Part shown: positions 24,114-34,333 of the stretch, piece by piece
Layout: each line of letters opens with the position of its first letter
Position numbering within the stretch: the first letter of the stretch is position 1
Source: Pseudomonadota bacterium
GTDB lineage: Bacteria > Pseudomonadota > Alphaproteobacteria > Rhodospirillales > Magnetospirillaceae
Assembly (NCBI GenBank): GCA_021782815.1
Contig: JAJXUO010000022.1
Coordinates: 1-47,303, forward strand
Direction of reading: 5' to 3'
Length of the DNA: 47,303 bases
Program-made: the position numbers and the translations under genes
The notes under the pieces: generated by a model
The model's database searches: none
What the model was told of the DNA's origin: nothing
The model's input: the letters and a program-made list of their open reading frames with translations, nothing else

Positions 24114-24647
24114 TCAGGGAAGCGGCTGCGCCCGCGCCGCCGCGATCTCGGCCTGGACCGGGCAATCGGGGCGGTGCGCCCCCGGCAGGCGGCCGACGCT
24201 CATCAGGAACTCGCCCACCACCTCGCCGCCCATGAATTTGAAGGTGCGGCGGAACAGGGCCACCCACTCCTCCTTGGACAGATCCCCCTGCCGGTCCATC
24301 CAGGCGGCGAAGGAGCCGTGCTCGGCCCTAAGGCGCAGCAGGCGGCGGGCGTTTTCGATTACCGCCAGGATTTTCAGGCGGTTGCGGATGATGCCGGCAT
24401 CGGCCAGCAGCCGCGCCACATCCTCAGGCCCGAAGGCGGCCACGAGGGCCGGATCGAAGGCGCGGAAGGCGGCCCGCAGGGCGTCGCGCTTCTTCAGCAC
24501 GATCAGCCAGGACAGGCCGGCCTGGAACACCTCCAGCGACAGGCGCTCGAACAGCGCCTGATCGCCGGACAGGGGAAAGCCGTATTCCCGGTCGTGATAG
24601 GGGCCGTGCCACGGATGGCCCGGCGCCACATCACAATACCAGCTCAT
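24114..24647 (-). CDS. tag: DNA-3-methyladenine glycosylase I
   Basis: 177 aa from the ATG at 24647. It begins MSWYCDVAPGHPWHGPYHD and shows the Tag zinc-binding set: Cys5, His18, His158 and Cys162 (AHRPDC), plus the catalytic Glu39 in SLEVFQAGLSWLIVLKKR. It removes 3-methyladenine from alkylated DNA in base-excision repair. Length is typical (E. coli Tag is 187 aa). Its start overlaps the stop of mce, so it is the last gene of the birA-coaX-rnj-mce-tag group. Confidence 0.95.
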   Translation of the reverse strand: MSWYCDVAPGHPWHGPYHDREYGFPLSGDQALFERLSLEVFQAGLSWLIVLKKRDALRAAFRAFDPALVAAFGPEDVARLLADAGIIRNRLKILAVIENARRLLRLRAEHGSFAAWMDRQGDLSKEEWVALFRRTFKFMGGEVVGEFLMSVGRLPGAHRPDCPVQAEIAAARAQPLP

Positions 24648-25051
24648 CAGGCCTGTTCCAGTTCCACCAGGGTGCCGTTGAAATCCTTGGGATGCAGGAA
24701 CAGCACCGGCTTGTCGTGGGCGCCGATCTTCGGTTCGCCGTCGCCCAGCACGCGGGCGCCGCTGGCCTTCAGCTTGTCGCGGGCGGCCAAAATATCGGCC
24801 ACCTCGTAGCAGACGTGATGAATGCCGCCCGAGGGGTTCTTGTCGAGGAAGCCCTGGATCGGCGATTTTTCTCCCAAGGGGTGCAAAAGCTCCACCTTGG
24901 TGTTTTCCAGCAGCACGAACACCACGGTGACGCCGTGGGCCGGCTGCGCCACCGGGGCCGACACCTGGGCGCCCAGCACGTCGCGGTAGGTGCGCACGGC
25001 GGCGTCGAGGTCGGGCACGGCGATGGCCACATGGTTCAGTTTGCCGATCAT
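24647..25051 (-). CDS. mce: Methylmalonyl-CoA epimerase
   Basis: 134 aa, a single vicinal-oxygen-chelate (glyoxalase-like) protein in two beta-alpha-beta-beta-beta halves. Metal-ligand histidine in GKLNHVAIAV (His7), Glu/His in NTKVELLHP and IHHVCYEV, and the final TLVELEQA. It interconverts the 2R and 2S forms of methylmalonyl-CoA in the propionyl-CoA to succinyl-CoA route. Cytoplasmic. Its placement between rnj and tag on one strand is typical of several Rhodospirillales; no mutase gene is in the window. Confidence 0.93.
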   Translation of the reverse strand: MIGKLNHVAIAVPDLDAAVRTYRDVLGAQVSAPVAQPAHGVTVVFVLLENTKVELLHPLGEKSPIQGFLDKNPSGGIHHVCYEVADILAARDKLKASGARVLGDGEPKIGAHDKPVLFLHPKDFNGTLVELEQA

Positions 25052-25097
25052 GGAAAATACTCCCGTTGGTCTGGTTCACGTCGTTCCGGGCGGGGGA

Positions 25098-26750
25098 TCA
25101 CACCCGCACCAGATGCACCTCGGTCAGCGGCTTTTTGCCGTGACTGCTCTTCAAATGCCGCCGCACCGCCAGGCGGGCGGCCTCCTTCACCACATCGTCG
25201 TTGCCGCGCGCCATCTGCGGCAGCGCGTTGACGGCCTCGCGCACCGCCTCCACCACCGCCTCGTGCTCGTCGGCCTCCAGGCTGGCGTCCAACAGCCCTT
25301 GCGCGCTGACCTGGGGATCGCCCAGCAGGCGGCCCACCCGGTCCAGCACCACCGTCACCACCGCGCTGCCGTTATGCAGCATGCGATGGCGGCTGCGCAT
25401 GATCTCGCTGTCCATCTGCACCAGGCGGCTGCCGTCCACCGCCAGGCGCCCGGTGGCGACGTGATCGACGATTTCCGCCGGGCCGGGGGCCAGGCGCACC
25501 ATATCGCCGTTTTCCACCAGCAGCCGTTCGGGCACGCCGCAAGCCTCGGCCAGATCCACATGCTCCATCTGGTGCCGGGTTTCGCCATGCACCGGCACCG
25601 CGATGGCCGGACGCAGCAAGTCATAAAGGCGGCGCATCTCCTCGCGGCCGGGATGGCCGGAGACATGGATGAAATGGTCCTTCTCGGTCACCACCTCCAC
25701 CCCCTGGCGGCTCAGGCGGTTCTGCAGGCGGAAAATCTCCTTCTCGTTGCCGGGAATGATGCGCGACGAGAAGATCACCACATCGCCCTTGCCCAGGGTG
25801 ACGTGGGGATGGGACTCGCCGGCGATACGGGCCAGGGCGGCGCGCGGCTCGCCCTGGCTGCCGGTGCAGATATAAAGGATCTTGTCGTTGGGCAGATAGC
25901 CGGCATCGTGCTCGGTGAGGAAGGGCGGCACCTCCTTCAGATAGCCGGTCTGGCGGGCCGCCGCCTCGATGCGCCACAACGAGCGGCCCACCAGGGCCAC
26001 GTCGCGGCCGTTGCGCGCCGCCGCCAGGGCGATGCTTTCCACCCGCGCCACGTTGGTGGCGAAGCAGGCCACGGCGATCTTGCCGTGATAGCGGCCCAGA
26101 AGCTCGGTCAGGCTGTCGCGCACCGCCGCTTCCGATCCGGCGGCGCCCGGGGTGAAGACATTGGTGGAATCCCCCACCACCGCCAGCACGCCCTCGTCGC
26201 CCAGGCGCTTCATCTTCTCGAAATCGGCGGTGGGGCCGATCAGTGGGTTCGGATCGAACTTCCAATCGCCGGTATGCACCACCGTGCCCGCCTTGGTGCG
26301 GATGGCCAGGCTGTTGGGCTCGGGGATCGAATGGGTCTGGGTGATCAGCTCCACCGCGAAGGGGCCGATCTGAGCGCTGCCGTTCAAGGGAATTTCGTGC
26401 AGATCCACCTGCCCCGTCAGATTGCCCTCGTGCAGTTTATTGCGCAGCAGGGCGGCGGTGAAGGGCGAGGCGTAGACGGGGCAGCGCAGCTGCGGCCACA
26501 GCCACTGCACCGCCCCCAGATGATCCTCGTGGCCGTGGGTGAGCACGATGCCCACCAGATCCTTGCGCCGCTCGGCGATGAAGGCCGGATCGGCCATGAT
26601 CACCTCGACCCCCGGCGTGCTGTTGTCGCCGAACGTAACGCCGCAATCCACCATCAGCCATTTGCCCCGGAACCCGTAAAGGTTCAGGTTCATGCCGATT
26701 TCACCCGAGCCCCCCAGGGGCAGGAACAACAGTTCTTCGTTCGTGCTCAT
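25098..26750 (-). CDS. rnj: Ribonuclease J
   Basis: 550 aa. Metallo-beta-lactamase/beta-CASP nuclease: the HxHxDH motif THGHEDHLGA (His72, His74, Asp76, His77), the HTGDWKFD segment, and C-terminal motifs including HVSGHPGREEMRRLYDLL. It has 5'-to-3' exonuclease and endonuclease activity on RNA, and matures rRNA ends and mRNAs. The start codon overlaps the coaX stop in ATGA, so the two are translationally coupled. Alphaproteobacteria often have RNase J alongside RNase E. Confidence 0.95.
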   Translation of the reverse strand: MSTNEELLFLPLGGSGEIGMNLNLYGFRGKWLMVDCGVTFGDNSTPGVEVIMADPAFIAERRKDLVGIVLTHGHEDHLGAVQWLWPQLRCPVYASPFTAALLRNKLHEGNLTGQVDLHEIPLNGSAQIGPFAVELITQTHSIPEPNSLAIRTKAGTVVHTGDWKFDPNPLIGPTADFEKMKRLGDEGVLAVVGDSTNVFTPGAAGSEAAVRDSLTELLGRYHGKIAVACFATNVARVESIALAAARNGRDVALVGRSLWRIEAAARQTGYLKEVPPFLTEHDAGYLPNDKILYICTGSQGEPRAALARIAGESHPHVTLGKGDVVIFSSRIIPGNEKEIFRLQNRLSRQGVEVVTEKDHFIHVSGHPGREEMRRLYDLLRPAIAVPVHGETRHQMEHVDLAEACGVPERLLVENGDMVRLAPGPAEIVDHVATGRLAVDGSRLVQMDSEIMRSRHRMLHNGSAVVTVVLDRVGRLLGDPQVSAQGLLDASLEADEHEAVVEAVREAVNALPQMARGNDDVVKEAARLAVRRHLKSSHGKKPLTEVHLVRV

Positions 26751-27520
26751 TTCACTTCGTTCAGACGGTGGATTTCCAGCAGACCGCGCAGGGTCAGATC
26801 CGGATCAAGATGCTGGATGACGTCGGAGGCATCCATGAACAGTGGCGCCAGCCCGCCAGTGGCGATCACCGTCATGGATCGGCCGAATTCTTTCTTGATG
26901 CGGGATACCAGACCCTCGATCAAACCGCAATAGCCCCAGAAAATGCCCGAGCGCATGGCCGGCACCGTGGCCTTGCCGATCACCGTACGCGGCCGCCCGA
27001 TGGCCACCCGCGGCAGCTTGGCCGCGGCCATGTGCAAAGCCTCCAAGGACAGGTTGATGCCCGGGGCGATGGCGCCGCCGCAATAATTGCCGGCCTCGTC
27101 CACCACGTCGAAGGTGGTGGCGGTGCCGAAATCGATCACCAGCAGCGCCCCCTGGTACGAGCGGTGCGCCGCCACGGCGTTGACCAGACGGTCGGCGCCC
27201 ACTTCCTCGGGGCGGTCCAGATTGATGCCGATGCCGAGATTGACCCCCTCGTCGCCCACCACCAGGGCCTCGCAGCCGAAATATTTACGGCAGACCGTTT
27301 TCAGGGCGAACACCACCGCCGGCACCACCGAGGCGATGATGCAGGCCGTCACCACCTCGCGGGTCAGGCCTTCCATGGCCATCAGTTGCGTCAGCCACAC
27401 GCCGAACTCGTCGGCGGTGCGGTTGGTGTCGGTGGAGGAGCGCCACTCCCCCAGAACCTTATCGCCGTCGAACAGGGCGAACACGATATTGGTGTTCCCG
27501 GAATCGATTGCCAGCAGCAT
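26747..27520 (-). CDS. coaX: Type III pantothenate kinase
   Basis: 257 aa. ASKHA-fold kinase: N-terminal phosphate motif MLLAIDSGNTNIVFALF, the RLVNAVAAH and LVIDFGTATTFDVVD motifs, GGAIAPGINLSLEALH and C-terminal VIATGGLAPLF. It phosphorylates pantothenate, the first step of CoA synthesis; type III enzymes are insensitive to CoA feedback. It lies between birA and rnj, a conserved alphaproteobacterial order. A 125-bp gap separates it from birA; no strong terminator is visible there. Confidence 0.96.
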   Translation of the reverse strand: MLLAIDSGNTNIVFALFDGDKVLGEWRSSTDTNRTADEFGVWLTQLMAMEGLTREVVTACIIASVVPAVVFALKTVCRKYFGCEALVVGDEGVNLGIGINLDRPEEVGADRLVNAVAAHRSYQGALLVIDFGTATTFDVVDEAGNYCGGAIAPGINLSLEALHMAAAKLPRVAIGRPRTVIGKATVPAMRSGIFWGYCGLIEGLVSRIKKEFGRSMTVIATGGLAPLFMDASDVIQHLDPDLTLRGLLEIHRLNEVK

Positions 27521-27645
27521 TCCTTACGTCCTCGTCTTTTCCGCAATCCTCGCGGCTTGCGGGACTCATGCATCGGCCCCGCTTCGCCGGGCTGGCATCC
27601 TACGCCATTCGCCGCCCGGCGTAACCGCTTATTAAACGCATCAGT

Positions 27646-28371
27646 TCAGTTGGGAAAAAACACGTCGCCCGCCAGGATCGGAGTCACCCCCGCCGCCTCT
27701 TCCAGCAGCAGGGCGCCGCCCTCGTCCAGACCGGCGAAGCGGCCCTGCCGTTCGGCGCCGTCGGCCAGGCGCACCGTGACCGGCCCGCCCACCCCGGTGG
27801 CCCGGTCCAGCCAGGCCTGACGGATGGGGGCGAAGCCCTGGGCCAGCCACAGGCCGTGCCAGTGCGCCAGGGTTTCGCACAAACCGGCCAGCACCTCGAC
27901 GGCGGTGGCGCCGCTGCCCAGGGCCCGCAGGCAGGTGGTGGGATAAAGGGCCGGGCTGGGGGCCTCGGTCACATTGACCCCCACCCCCAGGATGATATGC
28001 GGCCGCGCCGCCTCCAGCAGCATGCCGGAGATCTTGCGGCCCTGACACAACAGGTCGTTGGGCCATTTGCAGCGGAAGGCCGCCGCCGGCAGCAGCGCCG
28101 ACAGGGCGTCCTGCAGGGCCACGGCGGCCACGAAGGCCAGTTGCGGCCCCTCGTCGGCCCGGGCCCGGCCTTCCAGCAGAAACGAGCAGAACAGATTGCC
28201 GGGCGACGAGACCCAGCTGCGCCCGCGCCGGCCGCGTCCCGCCGTCTGGGTGGCGGCCGTCACCACCAGATAGGGGGGAGCCCCTTGCGCGGCCCGGCGG
28301 GCAATCTCATCGTTGGTGCTGTCCAGGCTTTCGAACGACAGCAGGCGAAAGGGCGGCGGCACGGCTTGCAT
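27646..28371 (-). CDS. birA: Biotin--[acetyl-CoA-carboxylase] ligase
   Basis: 241 aa, a class I ligase without the N-terminal DNA-binding domain found in E. coli BirA (321 aa), so it should not repress biotin genes. The biotin-binding motif TAGRGRRGRSWVSSPGNLF, the KWPNDLLCQGRKISGMLLEA segment and a C-terminal barrel (about 195-238) are present. It attaches biotin to the carboxyl carrier of acetyl-CoA (and propionyl-CoA) carboxylases. Downstream of nuoN, from which a terminator separates it. Confidence 0.93.
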   Translation of the reverse strand: MQAVPPPFRLLSFESLDSTNDEIARRAAQGAPPYLVVTAATQTAGRGRRGRSWVSSPGNLFCSFLLEGRARADEGPQLAFVAAVALQDALSALLPAAAFRCKWPNDLLCQGRKISGMLLEAARPHIILGVGVNVTEAPSPALYPTTCLRALGSGATAVEVLAGLCETLAHWHGLWLAQGFAPIRQAWLDRATGVGGPVTVRLADGAERQGRFAGLDEGGALLLEEAAGVTPILAGDVFFPN

Positions 28372-28388
28372 TTCATCTCCCCCAGATG

Positions 28389-28420
28389 AAAAGAGTGCCC
28401 CGGATCGCTCCGGGGCACTC
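28389..28420 (-). terminator. Rho-independent terminator after nuoN
   Basis: Minus strand: GAGTGCCCCGG and CCGGGGCACTC (28410-28420 with 28393-28403), six-base loop, then TTTT. It ends the nuo operon 17-18 bp before birA, so birA needs read-through or its own promoter. Confidence 0.85.
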
Positions 28421-28455
28421 CCAATATTTCAAAACACCGGGGCGCTCCCCCGCCG

Positions 28456-29895
28456 TCAGCCCCGGAACAGGGCGGCGGCGGCGGCGCCGGCGGTGGAGAT
28501 CAGCGGCATCGGCACGAAGCTGAAGGCCAGGATCAGCAGGGCGTTCAGCGCCATGATCACCCCCAGGCCCGCGCCCACGCCGCGATCCAGCACTTCGACG
28601 GTTTCGTCGAAATACATGATCTTGATGATGCGCAGATAGTAGAAGGCGCCCACCACGCTGGTCAGCACACCGATGATGGCCAGCGTGATCAGGCCTTTGT
28701 CGATGGCGGCCATGAACACGTAGAACTTGCCCCAGAACCCGGCCAGCGGCGGCACGCCGGCCATGGAGAACATGAACACCATCATCCACAGGGCCATGGC
28801 CGGATGGGTCTTCGACAGACCGGCCAGGTCATTGATGTTCTCCATGGCGCGACCCTTGTGGCGCATGGACAGAATGACGGCGAAGGTGCCCACATTCATG
28901 AACAGGTAGATGGAGAGATAGATCAGCACGCCGCGGATGCCCGCCTCGTCGCCGGCCGCCAGACCCATCAGGGCGTAGCCCACATGGCCGATGGAGCTGT
29001 AGGCCATCAGGCGCTTGATGTTCTTCTGGTTGATGGCGGCGAAGGAGCCGATGAGCATGGAGGCGATGGAGACGAAGATCACCACCTGCTGCCACTGCTG
29101 CACCAGTTCGCCGAAGGGGCCGATGAGCAGGCGCACCAGCAGCGAGAAAGCCGCCACCTTGGGGGCCACCGCGAAGAACGAGGTGACCGGGGTGGGCGCG
29201 CCCTCGTAGACGTCGGGGGTCCACATGTGGAACGGCACCGCCGAGATCTTGAAGGCCATGGCGGTGAGGATGAACACCACACCCACCACCACGCCGATGG
29301 GCGCGCCGTGGGCGAAGGCATGGGCCAGATCGTCGAAGCCGATACTGCCGGCGAAGCCGTAGACCAGCGAGGCGCCGTAGAGCAGCATGCCCGAGGCCAG
29401 CGAGCCCAGGACGAAGTATTTCAGACCGGCTTCGGAGGCCTTGGCATTATCCCGCTGGAAGGCGGCGAGAACGTAGAGCGACAGGCTCTGCAGTTCCAGC
29501 CCCAGATAGAGCGAGATCATGTTGTTGGCCGAGATCATCATCATCATGCCGACGGTGGCGAGCAGCACCAGCACGGGATATTCGAAGCGTTCGGCCCGCT
29601 CCTTGCGCAGCCAGTTCACCGACATGGCCAGGGCGAAGGCGGCGGCCACCAGCACCATCAGCTTGGTGAACACCGTAAAACCGTCCACCACGAACAGGCC
29701 GCTGAAGGTGACGGCGTGGCCGGCGCCCGCGGCCGGCACCAGGGCGCAGGCCACGATCATCACGAACACGGCCAGGGCCGACAGCCCGGCGGTCAGGTCC
29801 TTCTTGGCGAAGACGCCGACGAGCAGCAGCACCAGGGCCGAGCCGGCCATGAACAGTTCCGGCAGGGCCGGCACGAGATTCGGAAACTCCGACAC
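28456..29895 (-). CDS. nuoN: NADH-quinone oxidoreductase subunit N
   Basis: 479 aa; GTG start at 29895 with GGGAGGGG about 5 nt upstream. About 14 transmembrane helices, one of three antiporter-like proton-pumping subunits of complex I. Conserved features: [36 protein letters not shown] with the pumping Glu, and the broken-helix lysine region ([37 protein letters not shown]). Last gene of the nuo operon, 17 bp after nuoM. Length is normal. Confidence 0.96.
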   Translation of the reverse strand: MSEFPNLVPALPELFMAGSALVLLLVGVFAKKDLTAGLSALAVFVMIVACALVPAAGAGHAVTFSGLFVVDGFTVFTKLMVLVAAAFALAMSVNWLRKERAERFEYPVLVLLATVGMMMMISANNMISLYLGLELQSLSLYVLAAFQRDNAKASEAGLKYFVLGSLASGMLLYGASLVYGFAGSIGFDDLAHAFAHGAPIGVVVGVVFILTAMAFKISAVPFHMWTPDVYEGAPTPVTSFFAVAPKVAAFSLLVRLLIGPFGELVQQWQQVVIFVSIASMLIGSFAAINQKNIKRLMAYSSIGHVGYALMGLAAGDEAGIRGVLIYLSIYLFMNVGTFAVILSMRHKGRAMENINDLAGLSKTHPAMALWMMVFMFSMAGVPPLAGFWGKFYVFMAAIDKGLITLAIIGVLTSVVGAFYYLRIIKIMYFDETVEVLDRGVGAGLGVIMALNALLILAFSFVPMPLISTAGAAAAALFRG

Positions 29896-29912
29896 GTCTT
29901 TCCCCTCCCTTC

Positions 29913-31427
29913 TCAGCGAACCGCGACCGACACCGCGTGGGCGGCGGACAGCGCGAGCTGGTAGTCATTGATCAGCTTGGTCACCGAGGCATGCAGCGGC
30001 TGCAGGAAGGTGGTGGGATAGACACCCAGCCACACCACCATGACGATCAGCGGCACGAACATCAGCACTTCGCGGCGGTTCAGATCCAACATGGCCTTGA
30101 CGTCGTCCTTGGTCAGCTTGCCGAAGACGATGCGGCGATAGAGGTACAGCATGTAGGCCGCGCCCAGGATCAGGCCGGTGGCGGCGAACAGCGCCACCCA
30201 GTTGTCGGCCTCGAAGGCGCCCATCAGCACCAGGAATTCGCCGACGAAGCCCGAGGTGCCGGGCAGGCCGACCGAAGCCATGGTGAAGAACATGAACACC
30301 AGGGCATAGGCCGGCATGTTCTTGGCCAGGCCGCCGTAGCGGGCGATCTCGCGGGTGTGCAGGCGGTCGTAAACCACGCCGACGCACAGGAACAAGGCGC
30401 CCGAAACCACACCGTGCGACAGCATCTGGAAGATCGAGCCTTCGATGCCGTGCATGTTGAAGGTGAAGATGCCGATGGTCACGAAGCCCATATGGGCCAC
30501 CGAGCTGTAGGCGATCAGCTTCTTCATGTCCTGCTGCACCAGGGCCACCAGCGAGGTGTAGACCACCGCGATGATGGACAGGGTGAAGACCACTCCGGCC
30601 AGATCGTGCGAGGCCAGCGGGAACATGGGCAGGCTGAAGCGCAGGAAGCCGTACCCGCCCATCTTCAAGAGCACGCCGGCCAGGATCACCGATCCGGCGG
30701 TGGGCGCCTCCACGTGGGCGTCGGGCAGCCAGGTATGCACCGGCCACATCGGCACCTTCACGGCGAAGGAGGCGAAGAAAGCCAGCCACAGCCAGGTCTG
30801 CATGGCCCGCGGGAAGCTGTGGGTCATCAGCACCTGAATGTCGGTGGTGTGGGCGTCATGATACATGGCCAGAATGGCCAGCAGCATCAGCACCGAACCC
30901 AGGAGGGTGTAGAGGAAGAACTTGAAGGCGGCATAGACGCGGCGCGGGCCGCCCCACACGCCGATGATCACGAACATCGGAATGAGGACACCTTCGAAGA
31001 ACATGTAGAACAGCACCAGATCCAGCGAGCAGAACATGCCCACCATCATGGTTTCCAGCACCAGGAAGGCGATCATGTACTCTTTCACCCGCTTCTGCAC
31101 CGCCTCCCAGGCGGAGAGGATGCAGATGGGGGTGAGGAAGGTGGAGAGCAGCACGAACAGCACCGAAATGCCGTCGACGCCCATCTTGTAGTTGATGTCG
31201 AAACCCGGCAGCCAGCGGGCCTGATCGACCAGTTGGAAATCCGCCGTGGCGGGATTGAAGTTCGCCCACACCAGCAGAGACACCAGGAAGGTGGCCAGAC
31301 TGGTAAGCAGGGCCACGTTCCGGGCGTTGCGGGCCACCGCGGCCTCTTCGCCGCGGATGGTCAGGATGAACGCCGCGCCCAGAAGGGGCAGGAACGTCGT
31401 GATGGAGAGCAGAGGCCAGTCAGTCAT
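29913..31427 (-). CDS. nuoM: NADH-quinone oxidoreductase subunit M
   Basis: 504 aa, about 14 transmembrane helices, antiporter-like proton channel subunit. Glu in [17 protein letters not shown] and the key lysines in [26 protein letters not shown] and [19 protein letters not shown] identify NuoM. Six bases separate it from nuoL. The antisense strand holds a long open frame over nuoM and nuoL, a by-product of GC codon bias. Confidence 0.96.
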   Translation of the reverse strand: MTDWPLLSITTFLPLLGAAFILTIRGEEAAVARNARNVALLTSLATFLVSLLVWANFNPATADFQLVDQARWLPGFDINYKMGVDGISVLFVLLSTFLTPICILSAWEAVQKRVKEYMIAFLVLETMMVGMFCSLDLVLFYMFFEGVLIPMFVIIGVWGGPRRVYAAFKFFLYTLLGSVLMLLAILAMYHDAHTTDIQVLMTHSFPRAMQTWLWLAFFASFAVKVPMWPVHTWLPDAHVEAPTAGSVILAGVLLKMGGYGFLRFSLPMFPLASHDLAGVVFTLSIIAVVYTSLVALVQQDMKKLIAYSSVAHMGFVTIGIFTFNMHGIEGSIFQMLSHGVVSGALFLCVGVVYDRLHTREIARYGGLAKNMPAYALVFMFFTMASVGLPGTSGFVGEFLVLMGAFEADNWVALFAATGLILGAAYMLYLYRRIVFGKLTKDDVKAMLDLNRREVLMFVPLIVMVVWLGVYPTTFLQPLHASVTKLINDYQLALSAAHAVSVAVR

Positions 31428-31433
31428 CGCGCG

Positions 31434-33362
31434 TCAGCCCACTTTCACAATATACCAGGTCACGAACACCGCTGCGCCGGTCAGCATGGAGAAGGCGTAG
31501 TGGTAGAGGTAGCCGCTTTGCAGCGCCGAGAAACGGCGGGCGATATCGCGGGTGGCGGCCGCCACGCCGTCGGGACCGACGCCGTCGATCAGGGCGCCGT
31601 CGCCCCCCTTCCACAGGCCCTCGCCCAGCCAGAAGGCGGGACGGACGAACAGGAAGTCGTAGAGCTCGTCCACATACCACTTGTTCAGCAGGAACAGGTG
31701 CACCGGACGGAAGACCTGGGCCAGAAGCCGCGGCAGCGCCGGAACCAGCATGTAGAAGAGATAGGCCACCACGATGCCCGACACCGCGGCGATGGCCGGC
31801 AGCATGGAGATCAGGGCGGGCACATGCTCGGCGTTTTCCATGGCCGGATGCGAGGCCAGCAGCAGGATGGCCTTACCCCAGAAATGCTCGCGCCCGGCGC
31901 CCACGAAGGATTCCGCTCCGGCCCAGCCGGCGAACACCGCGCCCGCGGCCAGCACCAGCAGCGGCACGATCATCACGGCGGGGCTTTCATGGACATGGGC
32001 CATCACATGCTCGTCGGCACGGGGCTTGCCATGGAAGGTGAGGATGAGCAGACGCCAGGAGTAGAACGCGGTGAGGAAGGCGGCGGCCACGCCGATCCAG
32101 TAGGCGAAATGGCCCACGGCGGTGCCAGATCCCCAGGCCGCTTCCAGGATGGCGTCCTTGGAATAGTGGCCGGCGAAGGGGGCGATGCCGGCCAGGGCCA
32201 GACTGCCGATATACATCAGGGCGCAGGTCACCGGGATGTGCTTGGCGATGCCGCCCATGCGGCGGATGTCCTGCTCGTCCGACATGGCGTGGATCACCGA
32301 ACCGGCGCCGAGGAACAGCAGGGCCTTGAAGAAGGCGTGGGTGAAGAGGTGGAACACGCCGGCCTGATAGCCCGACACGCCGATGGCGAAGAACATGTAG
32401 CCCAGCTGCGAACAGGTCGAGTAGGCGATGATGCGCTTGATGTCGTTCTGCACGCAGCCGATGGTGGCGGCGAACATGGCGGTACAGGCGCCGACGATGG
32501 TCACCACCATCAGGGCGGTATCGGAATATTCGAACAACGGCGACATGCGCGCCACCATGAACACCCCGGCGGTCACCATGGTGGCGGCGTGAATCAGCGC
32601 CGAAACCGGGGTGGGGCCTTCCATGGCGTCGGGCAGCCAGGTGTGCAGGCCGAGCTGGGCCGACTTGCCCATGGCGCCGACGAACAGCAGCAGGCAGCAG
32701 GCGGTGATGGCGTTCACATCCATGCCGAACAGGTGGAAGACCACGGCGGCCTTGGCCGGCGCTGCGGCGAAGATGGCGTCGAAGCCCAGCGAGCCGGTCA
32801 GCATGAAGGTGCCGAAGATGCCGAGCGCGAAGCCGAAGTCGCCGACACGGTTGACCACGAAGGCCTTGATGGCGGCGGCCGAGGCCGAGGGACGCTCATG
32901 CCAGAAGCCGATCAGCAGGTAGGAGGCCAGACCGACGCCCTCCCAGCCGAAGAACAGCTGCACCAGGTTGTTGGCCGTCACCAGCATCAGCATGGCGAAG
33001 GTGAACAGCGACAGGTACGACTGGAAGCGCGGCACGCTGGGATCGTGATGCATGTAGCCGATGGAATAGACATGCACCATGAACGACACCCAGTTGACCA
33101 CCAGCAGCATCACCGCGGTCAGGGTGTCGAAGCGCAGTTCCCACGACACGTTGATGCCCTGAACGTTGAGGAAGTTCAGAACATGCACGGTCACCACATG
33201 GCTCTGCAGCACCACCTCGTTGAAGATGGCCAGCGAGAGGAATGCCGAAAGGCCGACACCGGTGCAGGTGACGATTTGCGAGGCCCGGTCGCCGATCTTG
33301 CGGCCGAAAAAGCCCGCGATGATCGCGCCCAGCAGCGGGAGGAAAACAACAGCAGCGTACAT
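31434..33362 (-). CDS. nuoL: NADH-quinone oxidoreductase subunit L
   Basis: 642 aa. Largest antiporter-like subunit of complex I: 16 transmembrane helices, a lateral helix and a C-terminal helix that clamps NuoM and NuoN. Motifs: LFFGWEGVGLASYLLIGFWHERPSA (pumping Glu), LHTWLPDAMEGPTPVSALIHAATMVTAGVFM and CVQNDIKRIIAYSTCSQLGYMF. Length and order (K-L-M) are typical. ATG at 33362, 7 bp after nuoK. Confidence 0.97.
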   Translation of the reverse strand: MYAAVVFLPLLGAIIAGFFGRKIGDRASQIVTCTGVGLSAFLSLAIFNEVVLQSHVVTVHVLNFLNVQGINVSWELRFDTLTAVMLLVVNWVSFMVHVYSIGYMHHDPSVPRFQSYLSLFTFAMLMLVTANNLVQLFFGWEGVGLASYLLIGFWHERPSASAAAIKAFVVNRVGDFGFALGIFGTFMLTGSLGFDAIFAAAPAKAAVVFHLFGMDVNAITACCLLLFVGAMGKSAQLGLHTWLPDAMEGPTPVSALIHAATMVTAGVFMVARMSPLFEYSDTALMVVTIVGACTAMFAATIGCVQNDIKRIIAYSTCSQLGYMFFAIGVSGYQAGVFHLFTHAFFKALLFLGAGSVIHAMSDEQDIRRMGGIAKHIPVTCALMYIGSLALAGIAPFAGHYSKDAILEAAWGSGTAVGHFAYWIGVAAAFLTAFYSWRLLILTFHGKPRADEHVMAHVHESPAVMIVPLLVLAAGAVFAGWAGAESFVGAGREHFWGKAILLLASHPAMENAEHVPALISMLPAIAAVSGIVVAYLFYMLVPALPRLLAQVFRPVHLFLLNKWYVDELYDFLFVRPAFWLGEGLWKGGDGALIDGVGPDGVAAATRDIARRFSALQSGYLYHYAFSMLTGAAVFVTWYIVKVG

Positions 33363-33369
33363 TGCCCGC

Positions 33370-33681
33370 CTACCCCTTCATCTGATTGATTTCTTCGACG
33401 GCGATCGTTCCGCGGTTGCGGAAGAACACCACCACGATGGCCAGTCCGATGGCCGCCTCGGCGGCGGCGACGGTCAGGATGAACATGGTGAACACCTGTC
33501 CGACCAGATCGCCCAGAGCATGGGAAAAGGCCACGAAGTTGAGGTTGACGGCGAGCAGGATCAGCTCGATCGACATCATGATGGTGATGACGTTACGTCG
33601 GTTGAGGAAGATACCGGCCACCCCCAGGGTGAACAGGATCGCCGCGACGGTCAGGTAATGGGCCAGACCAATGTGCAACAT
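33370..33681 (-). CDS. nuoK: NADH-quinone oxidoreductase subunit K
   Basis: 103 aa, three transmembrane helices. The two buried glutamates needed for proton transfer are visible ([18 protein letters not shown] in helix 2 and [19 protein letters not shown] in helix 3). Its start directly abuts the nuoJ stop, so translation is coupled. Membrane arm subunit next to the NuoH quinone end. Confidence 0.96.
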   Translation of the reverse strand: MLHIGLAHYLTVAAILFTLGVAGIFLNRRNVITIMMSIELILLAVNLNFVAFSHALGDLVGQVFTMFILTVAAAEAAIGLAIVVVFFRNRGTIAVEEINQMKG

Positions 33682-34293
33682 TTAGATGCCTCCCCCGCTC
33701 TGAACCTTGCGGATCTCGACGGAACTGGCCTTGGTGCGGCTGTTCTGCCGGTAGATGCTCTGCTTGCGCACGCCTTCACGCTTGCGCAGGGTGAGCAGGA
33801 TCGCGCCGATCATGGCCACCAGCAGGATCAGGCCCGAGGCCTGGAACAGGTAGATGTAGTGGGTGTAGATGAGACGGCCGAGGGCGTCGGTGTTGCTCAT
33901 GGCCGAAGCGGCGGGAATGCGCGTGACGGCCGACAGCGGCGCCTCGGGCGACAGTTTCCAGCCACCGTAGACCATCACCAGTTCCACCAGCAGGATCAGG
34001 CCGATCAGACCGCCGGTGGGCAGGTACTGCAGGAAGCCTTCACGCAGTTTCAGATAGTTGATGTCGAGCAGCATGACGACGAACAGGAACAGCACCGCCA
34101 CCGCACCGACATAGACCACCACCAGCACCATGGCCAGGAATTCGGCGCCGTTCAGCAGGAACAGTCCGGCGGCGTTGAAGAAGGTCAGGATCAGGAACAA
34201 CACGGCGTGGACCGGGTTGCGCGCCGAGATCACCATCACACCGCCCGCCACCGCGATGGCGGCGAACAAGTAGAAGACGAGAGCCTGGATCAT
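33682..34293 (-). CDS. nuoJ: NADH-quinone oxidoreductase subunit J
   Basis: 203 aa, five transmembrane helices: conserved ARNPVHAVLFLILTFFNAAGLFLLNGAEFLAMVLVVVYVGAVAVLFLF region with the pi-bulge helix 3 that links quinone reduction to pumping. The polar C-terminal tail (REGVRKQSIYRQNSRTK...) is cytoplasmic. Forty bases separate it from nuoI, the widest gap in the middle of the operon. Confidence 0.95.
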   Translation of the reverse strand: MIQALVFYLFAAIAVAGGVMVISARNPVHAVLFLILTFFNAAGLFLLNGAEFLAMVLVVVYVGAVAVLFLFVVMLLDINYLKLREGFLQYLPTGGLIGLILLVELVMVYGGWKLSPEAPLSAVTRIPAASAMSNTDALGRLIYTHYIYLFQASGLILLVAMIGAILLTLRKREGVRKQSIYRQNSRTKASSVEIRKVQSGGGI

Positions 34294-34333
34294 GCGGCCC
34301 CCCCATGGAACTTGGTCATCATCGGTCTACCCC

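Noticed and set aside
24648-25079. N-terminal extension of the tag frame
   Set aside because: Reads mce in another frame; real Tag sequence starts at the ATG at 24647.
29937-33389. 1150-aa plus-strand open frame
   Set aside because: Antisense to nuoM and nuoL, His/Gln/Gly-rich; a shadow of high-GC codon use.
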